NCBI GenBank assembly: GCA_964629975.1
Contig: CAZVUN010000108.1
Coordinates: 1-10,252, forward strand
DNA length: 10,252 nucleotides
Direction: 5' to 3'
Origin: G020354085 sp964629975
GTDB taxonomy: Bacteria > Pseudomonadota > Gammaproteobacteria > Acidiferrobacterales > Sulfurifustaceae
Part shown: positions 1-9,339 of the stretch, piece after piece
How the letters are laid out: every line of letters starts with the position of its first letter
Position numbering within the stretch: position 1 is the first letter of the stretch
Translations under genes and position numbers: made by a program
Notes under the pieces: model-generated
What the model was told of the DNA's origin: nothing
The model's input: the letters and a program-made list of their open reading frames with translations, nothing else
Database searches by the model: none

Positions 1-53
1 TCCCGACCGCCTGGTTCGTAGCCAGGTACTCTATCCAGCTGAGCTACGGGCGC
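1..53 (-). tRNA. tRNA-Arg(ACG), 3' part cut by window edge
   Basis: Read on the minus strand, the sequence starts GCGCCCGTAGCTCAG and has a D-arm like that of bacterial tRNA-Arg. The anticodon stem CCTGG/CCAGG encloses the loop CTACGAA, which gives anticodon ACG. This is the tRNA whose wobble A is normally changed to inosine to read CGU, CGC and CGA. The 53 nt present cover the 5' acceptor strand, the D-arm, the anticodon arm and the start of the variable loop. The T-arm and the 3' acceptor strand lie outside the window. It follows tRNA-Ser(GCU) by 68 bp, as in the csrA-serV-argV region of E. coli. Confidence 0.95.
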
Positions 54-64
54 GTGGGGCGGAG

Positions 65-93
65 ATTATACAGAAGATGCTGGAAAATCGAAC
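65..93 (-). promoter_or_regulatory. Promoter of tRNA-Arg
   Basis: On the minus strand a perfect -10 box TATAAT (65-70) lies 11 bp before the tRNA-Arg 5' end (53), so transcription would start near 58. With a 17-bp spacer the -35 position holds GTTCGA (88-93), a poor match to TTGACA. The bases after the -10 box are GC-rich, as in stable-RNA promoters under stringent control. The -10 box is clear; the -35 box is weak. Confidence 0.6.
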
Positions 94-121
94 CGCGTGG
101 CGCGGACAGATGCCTTGAATC

Positions 122-213
122 TGGCGGAGAGAGAGGGATTCGAACCCTCGATACGCTTTTGGCGTATACACCCTTAGCAGGGGTGCGCCTTCGACCAACT
201 CGGCCATCTCTCC
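122..213 (-). tRNA. tRNA-Ser(GCU)
   Basis: This is a complete 92-nt class II tRNA on the minus strand. The acceptor stem is GGAGAGA/TCTCTCC, followed by discriminator G and an encoded CCA end (122-124). The anticodon stem CACCC/GGGTG holds the loop CTGCTAA with anticodon GCT. The long variable arm (TATACGC/GCGTATC around CAAAA) is typical of serine tRNAs. The T-loop reads GGTTCGAATCC. It decodes AGU and AGC. Its place downstream of csrA and upstream of tRNA-Arg(ACG) matches other gammaproteobacteria. Confidence 0.97.
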
Positions 214-231
214 TTGGCGAATGCGCCCGCA

Positions 232-261
232 AGCATACCCGCCTGCGGTACCCCCCGTAAA
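232..261 (-). promoter_or_regulatory. Probable promoter of tRNA-Ser
   Basis: On the minus strand TTTACG (256-261, 4 of 6 to TTGACA) is separated by 18 bp from TATGCT (232-237, 4 of 6 to TATAAT). A start near position 225 would leave a leader of about 12 nt before the tRNA (213). A GC-rich discriminator (TGCGGGCG) follows the -10 box, as at stringently controlled stable-RNA promoters. The match is moderate and the call rests mainly on its position. Confidence 0.4.
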
Positions 262-278
262 GGCGCGGGCCGGCGGCG

Positions 279-497
279 TCAGCTGCCCTGCTCGGCTGCT
301 TTCGGTTCGTGTTCGTGCGTGATGCCGCTCTCGCGTTCCTTCTTGATGCGCTCGTAGATTTCTTCGCGATGAACGGGAACGTTCTTCGGGGCATTGACAC
401 CGATGCGTACCTGGTTGCCCTTGATGCCAAGCACCGTGACCTGTACATCGTCACCGATGTTGAGGGTCTCTCCAATCCGTCGAGTCAGAATCAGCAT
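279..497 (-). CDS. csrA: Carbon storage regulator CsrA (RsmA)
   Basis: CsrA is a small dimeric RNA-binding protein that binds GGA motifs in mRNA leaders, mostly blocking translation, and is itself titrated by CsrB/RsmZ-type sRNAs. The 72-residue protein begins MLILTRRIGET, carries VLGIKGNQVRIGV (22-34) and has VHREEIYERI (42-51), which includes the RNA-contacting residues L4 and R44 known from E. coli. The C-terminal 18 or so residues are a charged, poorly conserved tail, so the protein is slightly longer than E. coli CsrA (61 residues). The ATG at 495-497 has AGGAG (507-511) 9 nt upstream. It is preceded by a 276-bp gap after lysC and followed by the two tRNA genes, the usual context. Confidence 0.97.
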   Translation of the reverse strand: MLILTRRIGETLNIGDDVQVTVLGIKGNQVRIGVNAPKNVPVHREEIYERIKKERESGITHEHEPKAAEQGS

Positions 498-773
498 GGC
501 GCTGCACTCCTGTTGTTCGTCCGTTGCAAAACCACATCCCTCTCCTTGCTTCCCAGCCCCGCCCCTGGTCGGCTGGTCCCCCGATAACCCCCAACTGCGT
601 CACCTTCGGTCCGCGATGCTGCCGCTGTTCGGCAGGGCCCGCGCCCCTGTGCCGGGGCTCACATCGGCCTAAGTGCCTTAACTGTCAGATAACACACGGG
701 ATTTGTCACGTCCCGGTGCCATCCCCCGATCGCACCCGCCCTATCGATGCAGCTTCTATGCCAGCGCCGGAAT
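498..773 (-). promoter_or_regulatory. csrA leader/upstream region with CsrA-type GGA motifs
   Basis: This is the 276-bp gap between lysC and csrA. Near csrA, on the minus strand, it has several GGA motifs. ACAGGAGT overlaps the csrA Shine-Dalgarno sequence (core 508-510), AGGGATGT (534-541) matches the 3' eight bases of the CsrA consensus RUACARGGAUGU, and CAAGGAG lies at 542-548. Further GGA cores occur at 520-522 and 577-579. Two small hairpins are possible: CTGCCG/CGGCAG (619-635) and GCCCC/GGGGC (643-658). Neither is followed by a T-run, so I do not call a lysC terminator. I found no convincing sigma-70 promoter. The layout suggests that CsrA represses its own translation, as in E. coli. 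Confidence 0.45.
748..763 (-). promoter_or_regulatory. Possible sigma-54 promoter upstream of csrA
   Basis: On the minus strand TGGCATAGAAGCTGCA has the GG (-24) and GC (-12) dinucleotides at the sigma-54 spacing. It matches TGGCACG-N4-TTGCW at 9 of 11 defined bases (TGGCA and TGCA). It lies just after the lysC stop and would start RNA near 736-738, giving a csrA leader of about 240 nt. No activator site was recognised. A chance match cannot be excluded. Confidence 0.25.
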
Positions 774-1256
774 TCAGGCAGCCTTGTCCAGCCCGAACGC
801 GCTATGCAACGCGCGCACGCCGAGCTCCAGGTACTTCTCCTCCACCACCACCGAGATCTTGATCTCCGAGGTTGAGATCATCTGGATATTGATGCCCTCA
901 TCGGCCAGGGCCTTGAACATCTTGCTCGCGATGCCGGCGTGCGATCGCATGCCAACCCCGACGACCGAGATCTTTGCGATCTTGTCGTCGCCGGTGACCT
1001 CCCGCGCCTTGAGCGCCTGCGCCACCTGCTTGAGGATGTCGAACGCCTTCTTGTACTCGTTGCGATGCACGGTGAAGGTAAAGTCGGTCAGACCGTCAGC
1101 GCCGACGTTCTGCACGATCATGTCGACGTTGACGTTGGCCGCGCCGATGTCCCCGAGGATGCGCGCCGCGATGCCCGGCTTGTCGGGCACGCCGCGCAGC
1201 ACGAGCTTGGCCTCGTCGCGGTTGAAGGCGATTCCGGAAATCAGTGGTGCTTCCAT
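774..1256 (-). CDS. Probable internally started beta subunit of aspartokinase
   Basis: Within lysC and in the same frame, Met247 (1254-1256) is preceded by GAGGA (1264-1268) with a 7-nt spacer, a far better ribosome site than that of the full-length start. Translation from here gives 160 residues starting MEAPLISGIAF, which cover both ACT domains and nothing of the kinase domain. In Bacillus, Corynebacterium and Thermus, aspartokinases with alpha2beta2 structure make a beta chain of about 160-170 residues from a matching internal start. The start signal is seen directly; production of the subunit is inferred from the family. Confidence 0.55.
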   Translation of the reverse strand: MEAPLISGIAFNRDEAKLVLRGVPDKPGIAARILGDIGAANVNVDMIVQNVGADGLTDFTFTVHRNEYKKAFDILKQVAQALKAREVTGDDKIAKISVVGVGMRSHAGIASKMFKALADEGINIQMISTSEIKISVVVEEKYLELGVRALHSAFGLDKAA

Positions 1257-1994
1257 CTCTTGTTCCTCATACGTAATGAGCGTGCCCGGTCCGTCCTCGA
1301 ACGACGACAGCACGCGCAACGGCACCTTGTACTTGCCAGCGAATTCCACCGAGCGAATCTGCAACACCTTGGAGCCGAGGCTCGCTAGCTCCAGCATCTC
1401 CTCGAACGTGATCCGGTCGAGGCGCCGCGCCTGCGGAACGACGCGCGGATCGGTGGTGTAGACGCCGTCCACGTCGGTGTAGATCTGGCACTCGTCGGCC
1501 TTGAGCGCGGCGGCCAGCGCCACGCCCGTGGTGTCCGAGCCACCACGCCCGAGCGTGGTGATGTTGCCGTTGTCGTCCACGCCCTGAAAGCCGGCGACCA
1601 CGACCACGCGCCCCGCCGCGAGGTCGGCGCGTATGCGCCTGTCGTCGATGTCCATGATGCGCGCCTTGCCGAAGGCGCTGTCGGTGCGGATGTGTACCTG
1701 CTGGCCGGTGTAGGAACGGGCCGGGACGCCGATCTTCTCCAGCGCCATCGCCAGAAGCGCGATGGTCTGCTGCTCGCCGGTGGCGAGCAGCACATCGAGC
1801 TCGCGCGCCGGCGGCTCGCTATGCACGCTCCTGGCGAGCTTGATGAGGGAATCGGTGACGCCACTCATCGCCGACACGACCACGACCACGTCGTCGCCCT
1901 GGCGCCGCCAGCGGGCGACGCGTTCGGCGACCGCCTGAATGCGCTCCGGCGTGCCGACCGACGTGCCACCGTACTTCTGGACGATTAGCGCCAT
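774..1994 (-). CDS. lysC: Aspartokinase (class with internal beta start)
   Basis: Aspartokinase phosphorylates L-aspartate with ATP, the first step towards lysine, threonine, methionine and diaminopimelate. The 406-residue protein has the amino-acid kinase domain (about 1-235), with KYGGTSVG (7-14), the phosphate/ATP loop TLGRGGSDTTG (147-157) and YTDVDGVYTTDPR (172-184). Two ACT domains follow (about 264-330 and 341-406), with VPDKPGIAARIL and VGVGMRSHAGIASKMF, the usual site of lysine and threonine feedback. The length fits the monofunctional LysC/Ask family. The ATG at 1992-1994 fits the conserved N-terminus but has no visible Shine-Dalgarno sequence (CACAATCACAACAA precedes it). A second, internal start at 1254-1256 is listed separately. 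It lies 75 bp after alaS. Confidence 0.96.
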   Translation of the reverse strand: MALIVQKYGGTSVGTPERIQAVAERVARWRRQGDDVVVVVSAMSGVTDSLIKLARSVHSEPPARELDVLLATGEQQTIALLAMALEKIGVPARSYTGQQVHIRTDSAFGKARIMDIDDRRIRADLAAGRVVVVAGFQGVDDNGNITTLGRGGSDTTGVALAAALKADECQIYTDVDGVYTTDPRVVPQARRLDRITFEEMLELASLGSKVLQIRSVEFAGKYKVPLRVLSSFEDGPGTLITYEEQEMEAPLISGIAFNRDEAKLVLRGVPDKPGIAARILGDIGAANVNVDMIVQNVGADGLTDFTFTVHRNEYKKAFDILKQVAQALKAREVTGDDKIAKISVVGVGMRSHAGIASKMFKALADEGINIQMISTSEIKISVVVEEKYLELGVRALHSAFGLDKAA

Positions 1995-2069
1995 TTGTTG
2001 TGATTGTGGGGAAGCGGCGAAGGCCGCAGATTAAACCCGCTTTTCCTGCGGCAGTAAACAGGCGCGCGG
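1995..2069 (-). promoter_or_regulatory. alaS-lysC gap with competing hairpins
   Basis: In this 75-bp gap, read on the minus strand, GCCGCAG (2046-2052) can pair with CTGCGGC (2023-2029), a 7-bp stem with a 16-nt loop. The same downstream arm can instead pair as GCGGC (2023-2027) with GCCGC (2014-2018) around CTTC, so the two stems exclude each other. A weak CCGC/GCGG stem followed by GTTTAAT could act as a poor alaS terminator. No leader peptide or known lysine riboswitch was recognised, and no promoter is obvious. The gap may only be a structured linker. Confidence 0.25.
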
Positions 2070-4670
<2,601 letters not shown>

Positions 4671-4677
4671 CGAACCA

Positions 4678-5159
4678 TCAGTCGCTGTCACGCGACCCCA
4701 GTACCTCTTGAATCTGCTCGACGGTGAACCCGCGATACTGCAGGAACCTGGCCTGCCGGACGCGCTCGGCGTAGGAGCGCGGCAGCCGCGTGCCGAACCG
4801 CTTGCGTCGCACCCGCTCGATGTCCTGCGCCCAGGCGCGCGAGCGCGCCTGCAGCAACGACGCGATCGCCTCGGCATCGATGCCCTTGTCGGCGAGCTCC
4901 TTGTGGATCCGCACCGGCCCGTAACCGCGCGCCCGTCGCACCCGCACCACGCTCTCGGCAAAGCGCGCATCCGACAGCAGCCGCTCCGCCGCGAGCTGCG
5001 CGGTGACGCGCTGGGCGAGCGCGGCGCTGCACCCCTTGTGCACCAGCCGCGCGGCGAGCTCCGCGCGGCTGTGCTCGCGTCGCGCCAGCATCTTGAGCGC
5101 CAGGGTGCGCGCGGTGGCGGCGTCGAGGGCCGACGTGCCGCCCCGGGAGGGAGTGCTGC

Positions 5160-5163
<4 letters not shown>
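4678..5163 (-). CDS. recX: Regulatory protein RecX, probable CTG start
   Basis: RecX binds RecA filaments and limits or tunes their activity. The 161-residue reading has the three-helix repeats of the family: ALKMLARREHSRAELAARL (22-40), LLSDARFAESVVR with GYGPVRIHKELADKGI (62-95), and a C-terminal repeat ending ARFLQYRGFTVEQIQEVL (138-155). The frame has no ATG, GTG or TTG between its recA-overlapping part and Met25. Met25 (ATG 5089-5091) would cut off the first helix, which is conserved in E. coli RecX. A CTG at 5161-5163 overlaps the recA TGA (CTGA) and sits 7 nt after GGAGGAGG (5171-5178). I therefore start the gene there, with a 4-bp overlap with recA. The alternative is the 137-residue form from Met25. 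The identity of the gene is firm; the start is inferred. Confidence 0.92.
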
Positions 5164-6212
<1,049 letters not shown>

Positions 6213-6333
6213 CTGCTCTCCCGCGGTAATCCGCCGTGTGGGGGAAGCCAAGCGTTTGTGCTTGGTTTGCAAAGAATTATTTCACACTCGCGCGACCGGA
6301 TCATAGTCCTCGCGGGGCGCAGGGCGCCGTGGC
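6213..6333 (-). promoter_or_regulatory. recA promoter region with inverted repeat, no LexA box
   Basis: This is the 121-bp gap between pncC and recA. On the minus strand AATAAT (6276-6281, 5 of 6 to TATAAT) is a likely -10 box. With a 17-bp spacer the -35 position holds ATGATC (6299-6304), a weak match, which is not unusual for recA. Just after the expected start (about 6269) lies the inverted repeat CCAAGC-N6-GCTTGG (6248-6265). No CTGT-N8-ACAG (gamma-type LexA box) or GAAC-N4-GTTC motif is present. The inverted repeat could be an operator or an mRNA hairpin. Confidence 0.45.
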
Positions 6334-6819
6334 TCACGCGAGATAGTCCAGCATCCCGGAAAGTGCCGCCTGCACGGCCGCCCGGCGCACGGCGGCACGG
6401 TCGCCGGGAAAGTGCGCGCGCTGCGCGCGCGTCGCGCGCCCCTTGCCGGCCCACGCCAGCCACACGGTACCGACCGGTTTGTCCGGCGTGCCGCCCGCCG
6501 GACCGGCAATGCCGGTGATGGCGAGCGTGACATCGGCATGCGAGCGCGCGAGCGCGCCCTCCGCCATGGCGCGCACCACGGGCTCGCTCACCGCCCCATG
6601 GCGCTGCAGGGCGTCGCTCGGCACACCGAGCAACTCGTGCTTGGCAATGTTGGTGTAGGTCACCAGGCCGCGCTCGAACCAGGCGGAGCTGCCGGCGACC
6701 GCGGTGATGGTTGCCGCCACCCACCCGCCGGTGCAGGATTCGGCGGTCGCGAGCATCAACCCGCGGCGCTTGAGTGCCGCGCCGAGCTCTTGCGCCAGTG
6801 CCTCCAGGTCCGCGTCCAT
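6334..6819 (-). CDS. pncC: Nicotinamide-nucleotide amidohydrolase PncC (CinA C-terminal type)
   Basis: PncC deamidates nicotinamide mononucleotide to nicotinic acid mononucleotide, recycling NMN (made for example by NAD-dependent DNA ligase) into NAD. The 161-residue protein is the stand-alone CinA C-terminal domain, without the N-terminal CinA/MoaB-like part. It shows TAESCTGG (25-32) with probable catalytic Ser28, VTYTNIAKHELLG (53-65) with Tyr55 and Lys60, and TGIAGPAGGTPDKPVGTVW (102-120). The ATG at 6817-6819 starts 16 nt after the TauE/SafE stop. The only SD-like GAGGG (6833-6837) is rather distant (13 nt). It lies 121 bp upstream of recA, the classical cinA-recA pairing. Confidence 0.93.
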   Translation of the reverse strand: MDADLEALAQELGAALKRRGLMLATAESCTGGWVAATITAVAGSSAWFERGLVTYTNIAKHELLGVPSDALQRHGAVSEPVVRAMAEGALARSHADVTLAITGIAGPAGGTPDKPVGTVWLAWAGKGRATRAQRAHFPGDRAAVRRAAVQAALSGMLDYLA

Positions 6820-6835
6820 GCCGCGCAGGATACCC

Positions 6836-7624
6836 TCAAAAGAACAGCATGCGGATACCCAGTACCGCGAGGAACACGGCGAAGATGCGCCGCAGCAGCG
6901 CCGCCGGCAGCCGGTGGGTGAGACGGGCACCGAGCGGGGCGAACAGCACGCTCGCGATCGCGATGCCCGCCAGCGCCGGCCAGTGCACGAAACCGGTGCT
7001 GCCCGGCGGCAGCATCCCATCGCCCCAGCCGGCGATCACGAAGCCAAGCGCACCGAAGATGGCGATCGGCAACCCGCAGGCGCTCGAGGTCGCCACCGCG
7101 ATGCGCATCGGTACGTTGCACCACACCAGATAGGGCACGGTGAGCGTGCCCCCGCCGATACCCACCACCGCAGACACCGCGCCGATCACGCCGCCGGCCA
7201 CACCCATGCCCATACCGCCGGGCAGATCGCGATGCGGCGCGGGCTTCAGTTGCAGGGCCATCTGCGTCGCCACGATCAGCTCGAATACGCCAAAGATGAT
7301 GCGCAGGTCGTGCGACGGCAGGGCGTCGGCGATGGCGGCGCCGAGCAGCGCGCCGATCACGATGCCGGGCGTGAGCCGCCAGAATACCGGCCAGCGAACG
7401 GCGCCGTGGCGGTGATGCGCGTACATCGAGGACACCGCGGTCGCCACGATGCTGGCAAGCGAGGTGCCGATGGCCAGATGCACGATGATCGCGGGTGCCA
7501 GACCCTGCGCGCTGAAGGCAAACACCAGGGCCGGCACGATGATCAAGCCGCCACCGACACCGAGCAGCCCGGCGACGAACCCCGCAAACGCACCCACCGC
7601 GCTGTACAGCACAACCCATTCCAT
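6836..7624 (-). CDS. TauE/SafE (TSUP) family membrane exporter
   Basis: This 262-residue hydrophobic inner-membrane protein has the duplicated TSUP layout. The first half has GLLGVGGGLIIVP (19-31), and the second half has the matching GIGGGTLTVP (155-164). About eight membrane spans can be seen. Family members export sulfite, sulfoacetate or other organosulfur anions, but many are uncharacterised and the substrate cannot be read here. The ATG at 7622-7624 has GCGAGG about 6 nt upstream (core 7631-7634) and lies 2 bp after the permease stop. The 3' end is 16 bp before pncC, so permease, exporter and pncC are probably co-transcribed. Confidence 0.9.
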   Translation of the reverse strand: MEWVVLYSAVGAFAGFVAGLLGVGGGLIIVPALVFAFSAQGLAPAIIVHLAIGTSLASIVATAVSSMYAHHRHGAVRWPVFWRLTPGIVIGALLGAAIADALPSHDLRIIFGVFELIVATQMALQLKPAPHRDLPGGMGMGVAGGVIGAVSAVVGIGGGTLTVPYLVWCNVPMRIAVATSSACGLPIAIFGALGFVIAGWGDGMLPPGSTGFVHWPALAGIAIASVLFAPLGARLTHRLPAALLRRIFAVFLAVLGIRMLFF

Positions 7625-7626
7625 CG

Positions 7627-8850
7627 TCAGCCTCGCATCAGCAGGTAACCCTGTGCCACGACGAACCCGGCGCTGCTCACCAGACCGGCGGCCGGCACCC
7701 AGGTCGGCACCGTGCGCACGCCCGGCGGGTGCGGTGCGCGGCGCTTGATGCGCAGCAGCGCGGCGTTCATGAACGCGAACATCACGAGCACTAGGGTACT
7801 CGTCACCTTGGCGAGCGTCACCAGCGGGAACCACAGCGCCAGCGCGAGCAGCGCCATGGTGACCGTCACGGTTGCCAGCAGCGGCGTGCGCGTGTACGCG
7901 TGCACGCGACCGAACGCGGCCGTTTGCCAGCCTTCGCGACTCATGCCGTAGAGCATGCGCGCGGCCAGCACGATTTGCACCAGCGCACCGTTGACCACCG
8001 CGAACAGGCTGATGACCGCGATCACGGTCGGCGCCTCACCGGTGGCGTGCTGGTACAGGAGCGCGAGCGGCGCGTCGCTCGCCGCCAGCGTGTGTGGTGC
8101 CAGCGCCAGCACCGCGACCAGCGACACGCCCAGATACAGCACCGTCGATGCGATGATGGCAATGACGATGGCGCGCGGCAGGGTGCGCGCCGGGTCCCTG
8201 ACCTCCTCGGCGACATTGACCACGTCTTCGAAGCCGATGAACGCGTAAAACGCGAGAAACGCACCAAGCGCAATGCCCGCCCACACCTGCGCGTCGGGCG
8301 GCGGCACAAGCTCGTGCGCGCGCTGCGGCAACGTGCTCAATGCCGGCGCGGCGACTGCGATCACCAGCAGCAGTCCCGCGACCTCGATCAGCGTGATCAC
8401 GGTCGCGGTCGCGACCGACTCCCGGATACCCCAGGCCGCGATGGCGCCGAGGGTCAGCACCACCAAGCCGATGGCGAGCTCGCGCGAAAGCGGCACGAAC
8501 ACGTGCAGGTAGCCGACGAAGCCGTTGACGATCGCCGCCCCCGAAACGAGCGCCGTCGCGACCACGAGCCAGCCGACCGCGAGCGCCAGCATGCGGCTGC
8601 CGAAGCCGTGGGCGACGTACAGCGCCTGACCCGCGCTCTTCGGATAGCGCGCCGCCAGCTCGGTGTACGACAGGCCGGTGAGCACGGCGAGCAGTGCGGC
8701 CAGCGCGAAGGACACCGGCGCGTACATCCCGGCCAGGCCGGCGACCTTGCCGACCAGCACGTAGATGCCGGCGCCGAGGATGGTGCCGAGCCCGTACAGG
8801 GTCAGCAGCGGCAACGCGATGGCGCGGCGCAGTTCGACTTGCATGCGCAT
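7627..8850 (-). CDS. APC superfamily amino-acid permease
   Basis: This 407-residue protein has about 11-12 membrane segments. In the first helix LGAGIYVLVG (25-34) is the unwound substrate-binding motif of the amino acid-polyamine-organocation family. SYTELAARYPKSAGQALYV (61-79) and FIGFEDVVNVAEEVRDPART (204-223) match the conserved loops of this family. The length is slightly short for APC permeases (430-500). The substrate is unknown. The frame is open up to a TTG at 8896-8898, but that stretch encodes the upstream gene's terminator hairpin. I therefore chose ATG 8848-8850; ATG 8842-8844 is equally possible. No Shine-Dalgarno sequence precedes either. It probably heads an operon with the TauE/SafE gene and pncC. 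Confidence 0.9.
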   Translation of the reverse strand: MRMQVELRRAIALPLLTLYGLGTILGAGIYVLVGKVAGLAGMYAPVSFALAALLAVLTGLSYTELAARYPKSAGQALYVAHGFGSRMLALAVGWLVVATALVSGAAIVNGFVGYLHVFVPLSRELAIGLVVLTLGAIAAWGIRESVATATVITLIEVAGLLLVIAVAAPALSTLPQRAHELVPPPDAQVWAGIALGAFLAFYAFIGFEDVVNVAEEVRDPARTLPRAIVIAIIASTVLYLGVSLVAVLALAPHTLAASDAPLALLYQHATGEAPTVIAVISLFAVVNGALVQIVLAARMLYGMSREGWQTAAFGRVHAYTRTPLLATVTVTMALLALALWFPLVTLAKVTSTLVLVMFAFMNAALLRIKRRAPHPPGVRTVPTWVPAAGLVSSAGFVVAQGYLLMRG

Positions 8851-8888
8851 GAACAAAACGCCGTGTGGGCACGATGTCCCCCACGGCG
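8851..8888 (-). terminator. Rho-independent terminator of the Cys-rich repeat gene
   Basis: On the minus strand an 11-position stem (8878-8888 with 8859-8869) has a 7-bp lower part CGCCGTG/CACGGCG, one T-C mismatch and 3 GC pairs, closing an 8-nt loop. It is followed directly by TTTTGTT (8852-8858). It lies 22 bp after the stop of the Cys-rich gene. Its U-run ends next to the permease ATG, so it may also limit read-through into the permease operon. Confidence 0.8.
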
Positions 8889-8910
8889 TCGTGATCAAAC
8901 CCGGCTGCGG

Positions 8911-9339
8911 TTACTGCTCGAGCTGCGCGGCCGCCGGACGGCTCGCCTGGAACTCGGCCTTGCAGGCCGGCGACAATTGGGCCTCATTGGCCTTGAGGCA
9001 CTTGACGACACGCCCGCCGCCCGGCTTCACGTCCTTGCAGAACTTCTGCACGTCGGCATCGCAGGCCTGGTGGAATTTCTCCACGCGCTGCCTCGCCTGG
9101 GCGCGCGCCTCGCGACAGGCGGCCGACAGCTCGGCCTCGTGCTGCGTCAGGCACTGCTGCACGCGCCCGGCGCCGGGCTGCACATCCTTGCAGAACTTTT
9201 GGATATCGTAATGGCAGGGACCACGCTTGGCGGTGGCCGCCGGTTTCGGCGCGTTAGGGCCGGCGGTTTGCGCCATGGCGAGGGGGCCGGTGGCAAGGCC
9301 GACCACGGACAACAGCAGGAGGACTGGCTTGAATCTCAT
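8911..9339 (-). CDS. Secreted cysteine-rich repeat protein (GLG1-type repeats)
   Basis: This is a small exported protein of 142 residues. The N-terminus is a clear signal peptide (MRFK, hydrophobic to about 20, likely cut after AMA at 23). The mature part has two repeats with the same spacing C-x7-C-x12-C-x11-C: cysteines 42, 50, 63, 75 and 93, 101, 114, 126, exactly 51 residues apart. Shared words are QKFCKDV, G-x-GRV and CL-x6-L-x3-C, as in the cysteine-rich repeat of the Golgi glycoprotein GLG1/ESL-1 (Pfam Cys_rich_FGFR), which also occurs in many proteobacterial secreted proteins of unknown role. Eight cysteines suggest disulfides in the periplasm. The ATG at 9337-9339 has GGAG (9348-9351) 8 nt upstream. 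It has its own terminator and seems to be a single-gene unit. I do not know its function. Confidence 0.85.
   Translation of the reverse strand: MRFKPVLLLLSVVGLATGPLAMAQTAGPNAPKPAATAKRGPCHYDIQKFCKDVQPGAGRVQQCLTQHEAELSAACREARAQARQRVEKFHQACDADVQKFCKDVKPGGGRVVKCLKANEAQLSPACKAEFQASRPAAAQLEQ
8928..9216 (-). repeat. Tandem 153-bp coding repeat
   Basis: The two cysteine-rich modules are a tandem duplication with a 153-bp period. For example the 14-mer tccttgcagaactt occurs at 9032-9045 and again at 9185-9198 (plus-strand reading). The rest of the copies has diverged at the DNA level, so the duplication is not recent. Confidence 0.7.

Noticed and set aside
4671..4970. A 100-codon upstream extension of alaS in the same frame
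   Set aside because: It overlaps recX in another frame, is arginine-rich nonsense, and the AlaRS family N-terminus begins at ATG 4668-4670.
6410..6440. A GC-rich alternating gcgcgc stretch as a structural element
   Set aside because: It lies inside pncC and is explained by Arg and Ala codons in GC-rich DNA.
8851..8898. TTG at 8896-8898 as the permease start, adding 16 residues
   Set aside because: The added stretch encodes the terminator hairpin and U-run, does not resemble a permease N-terminus, and has no ribosome site.
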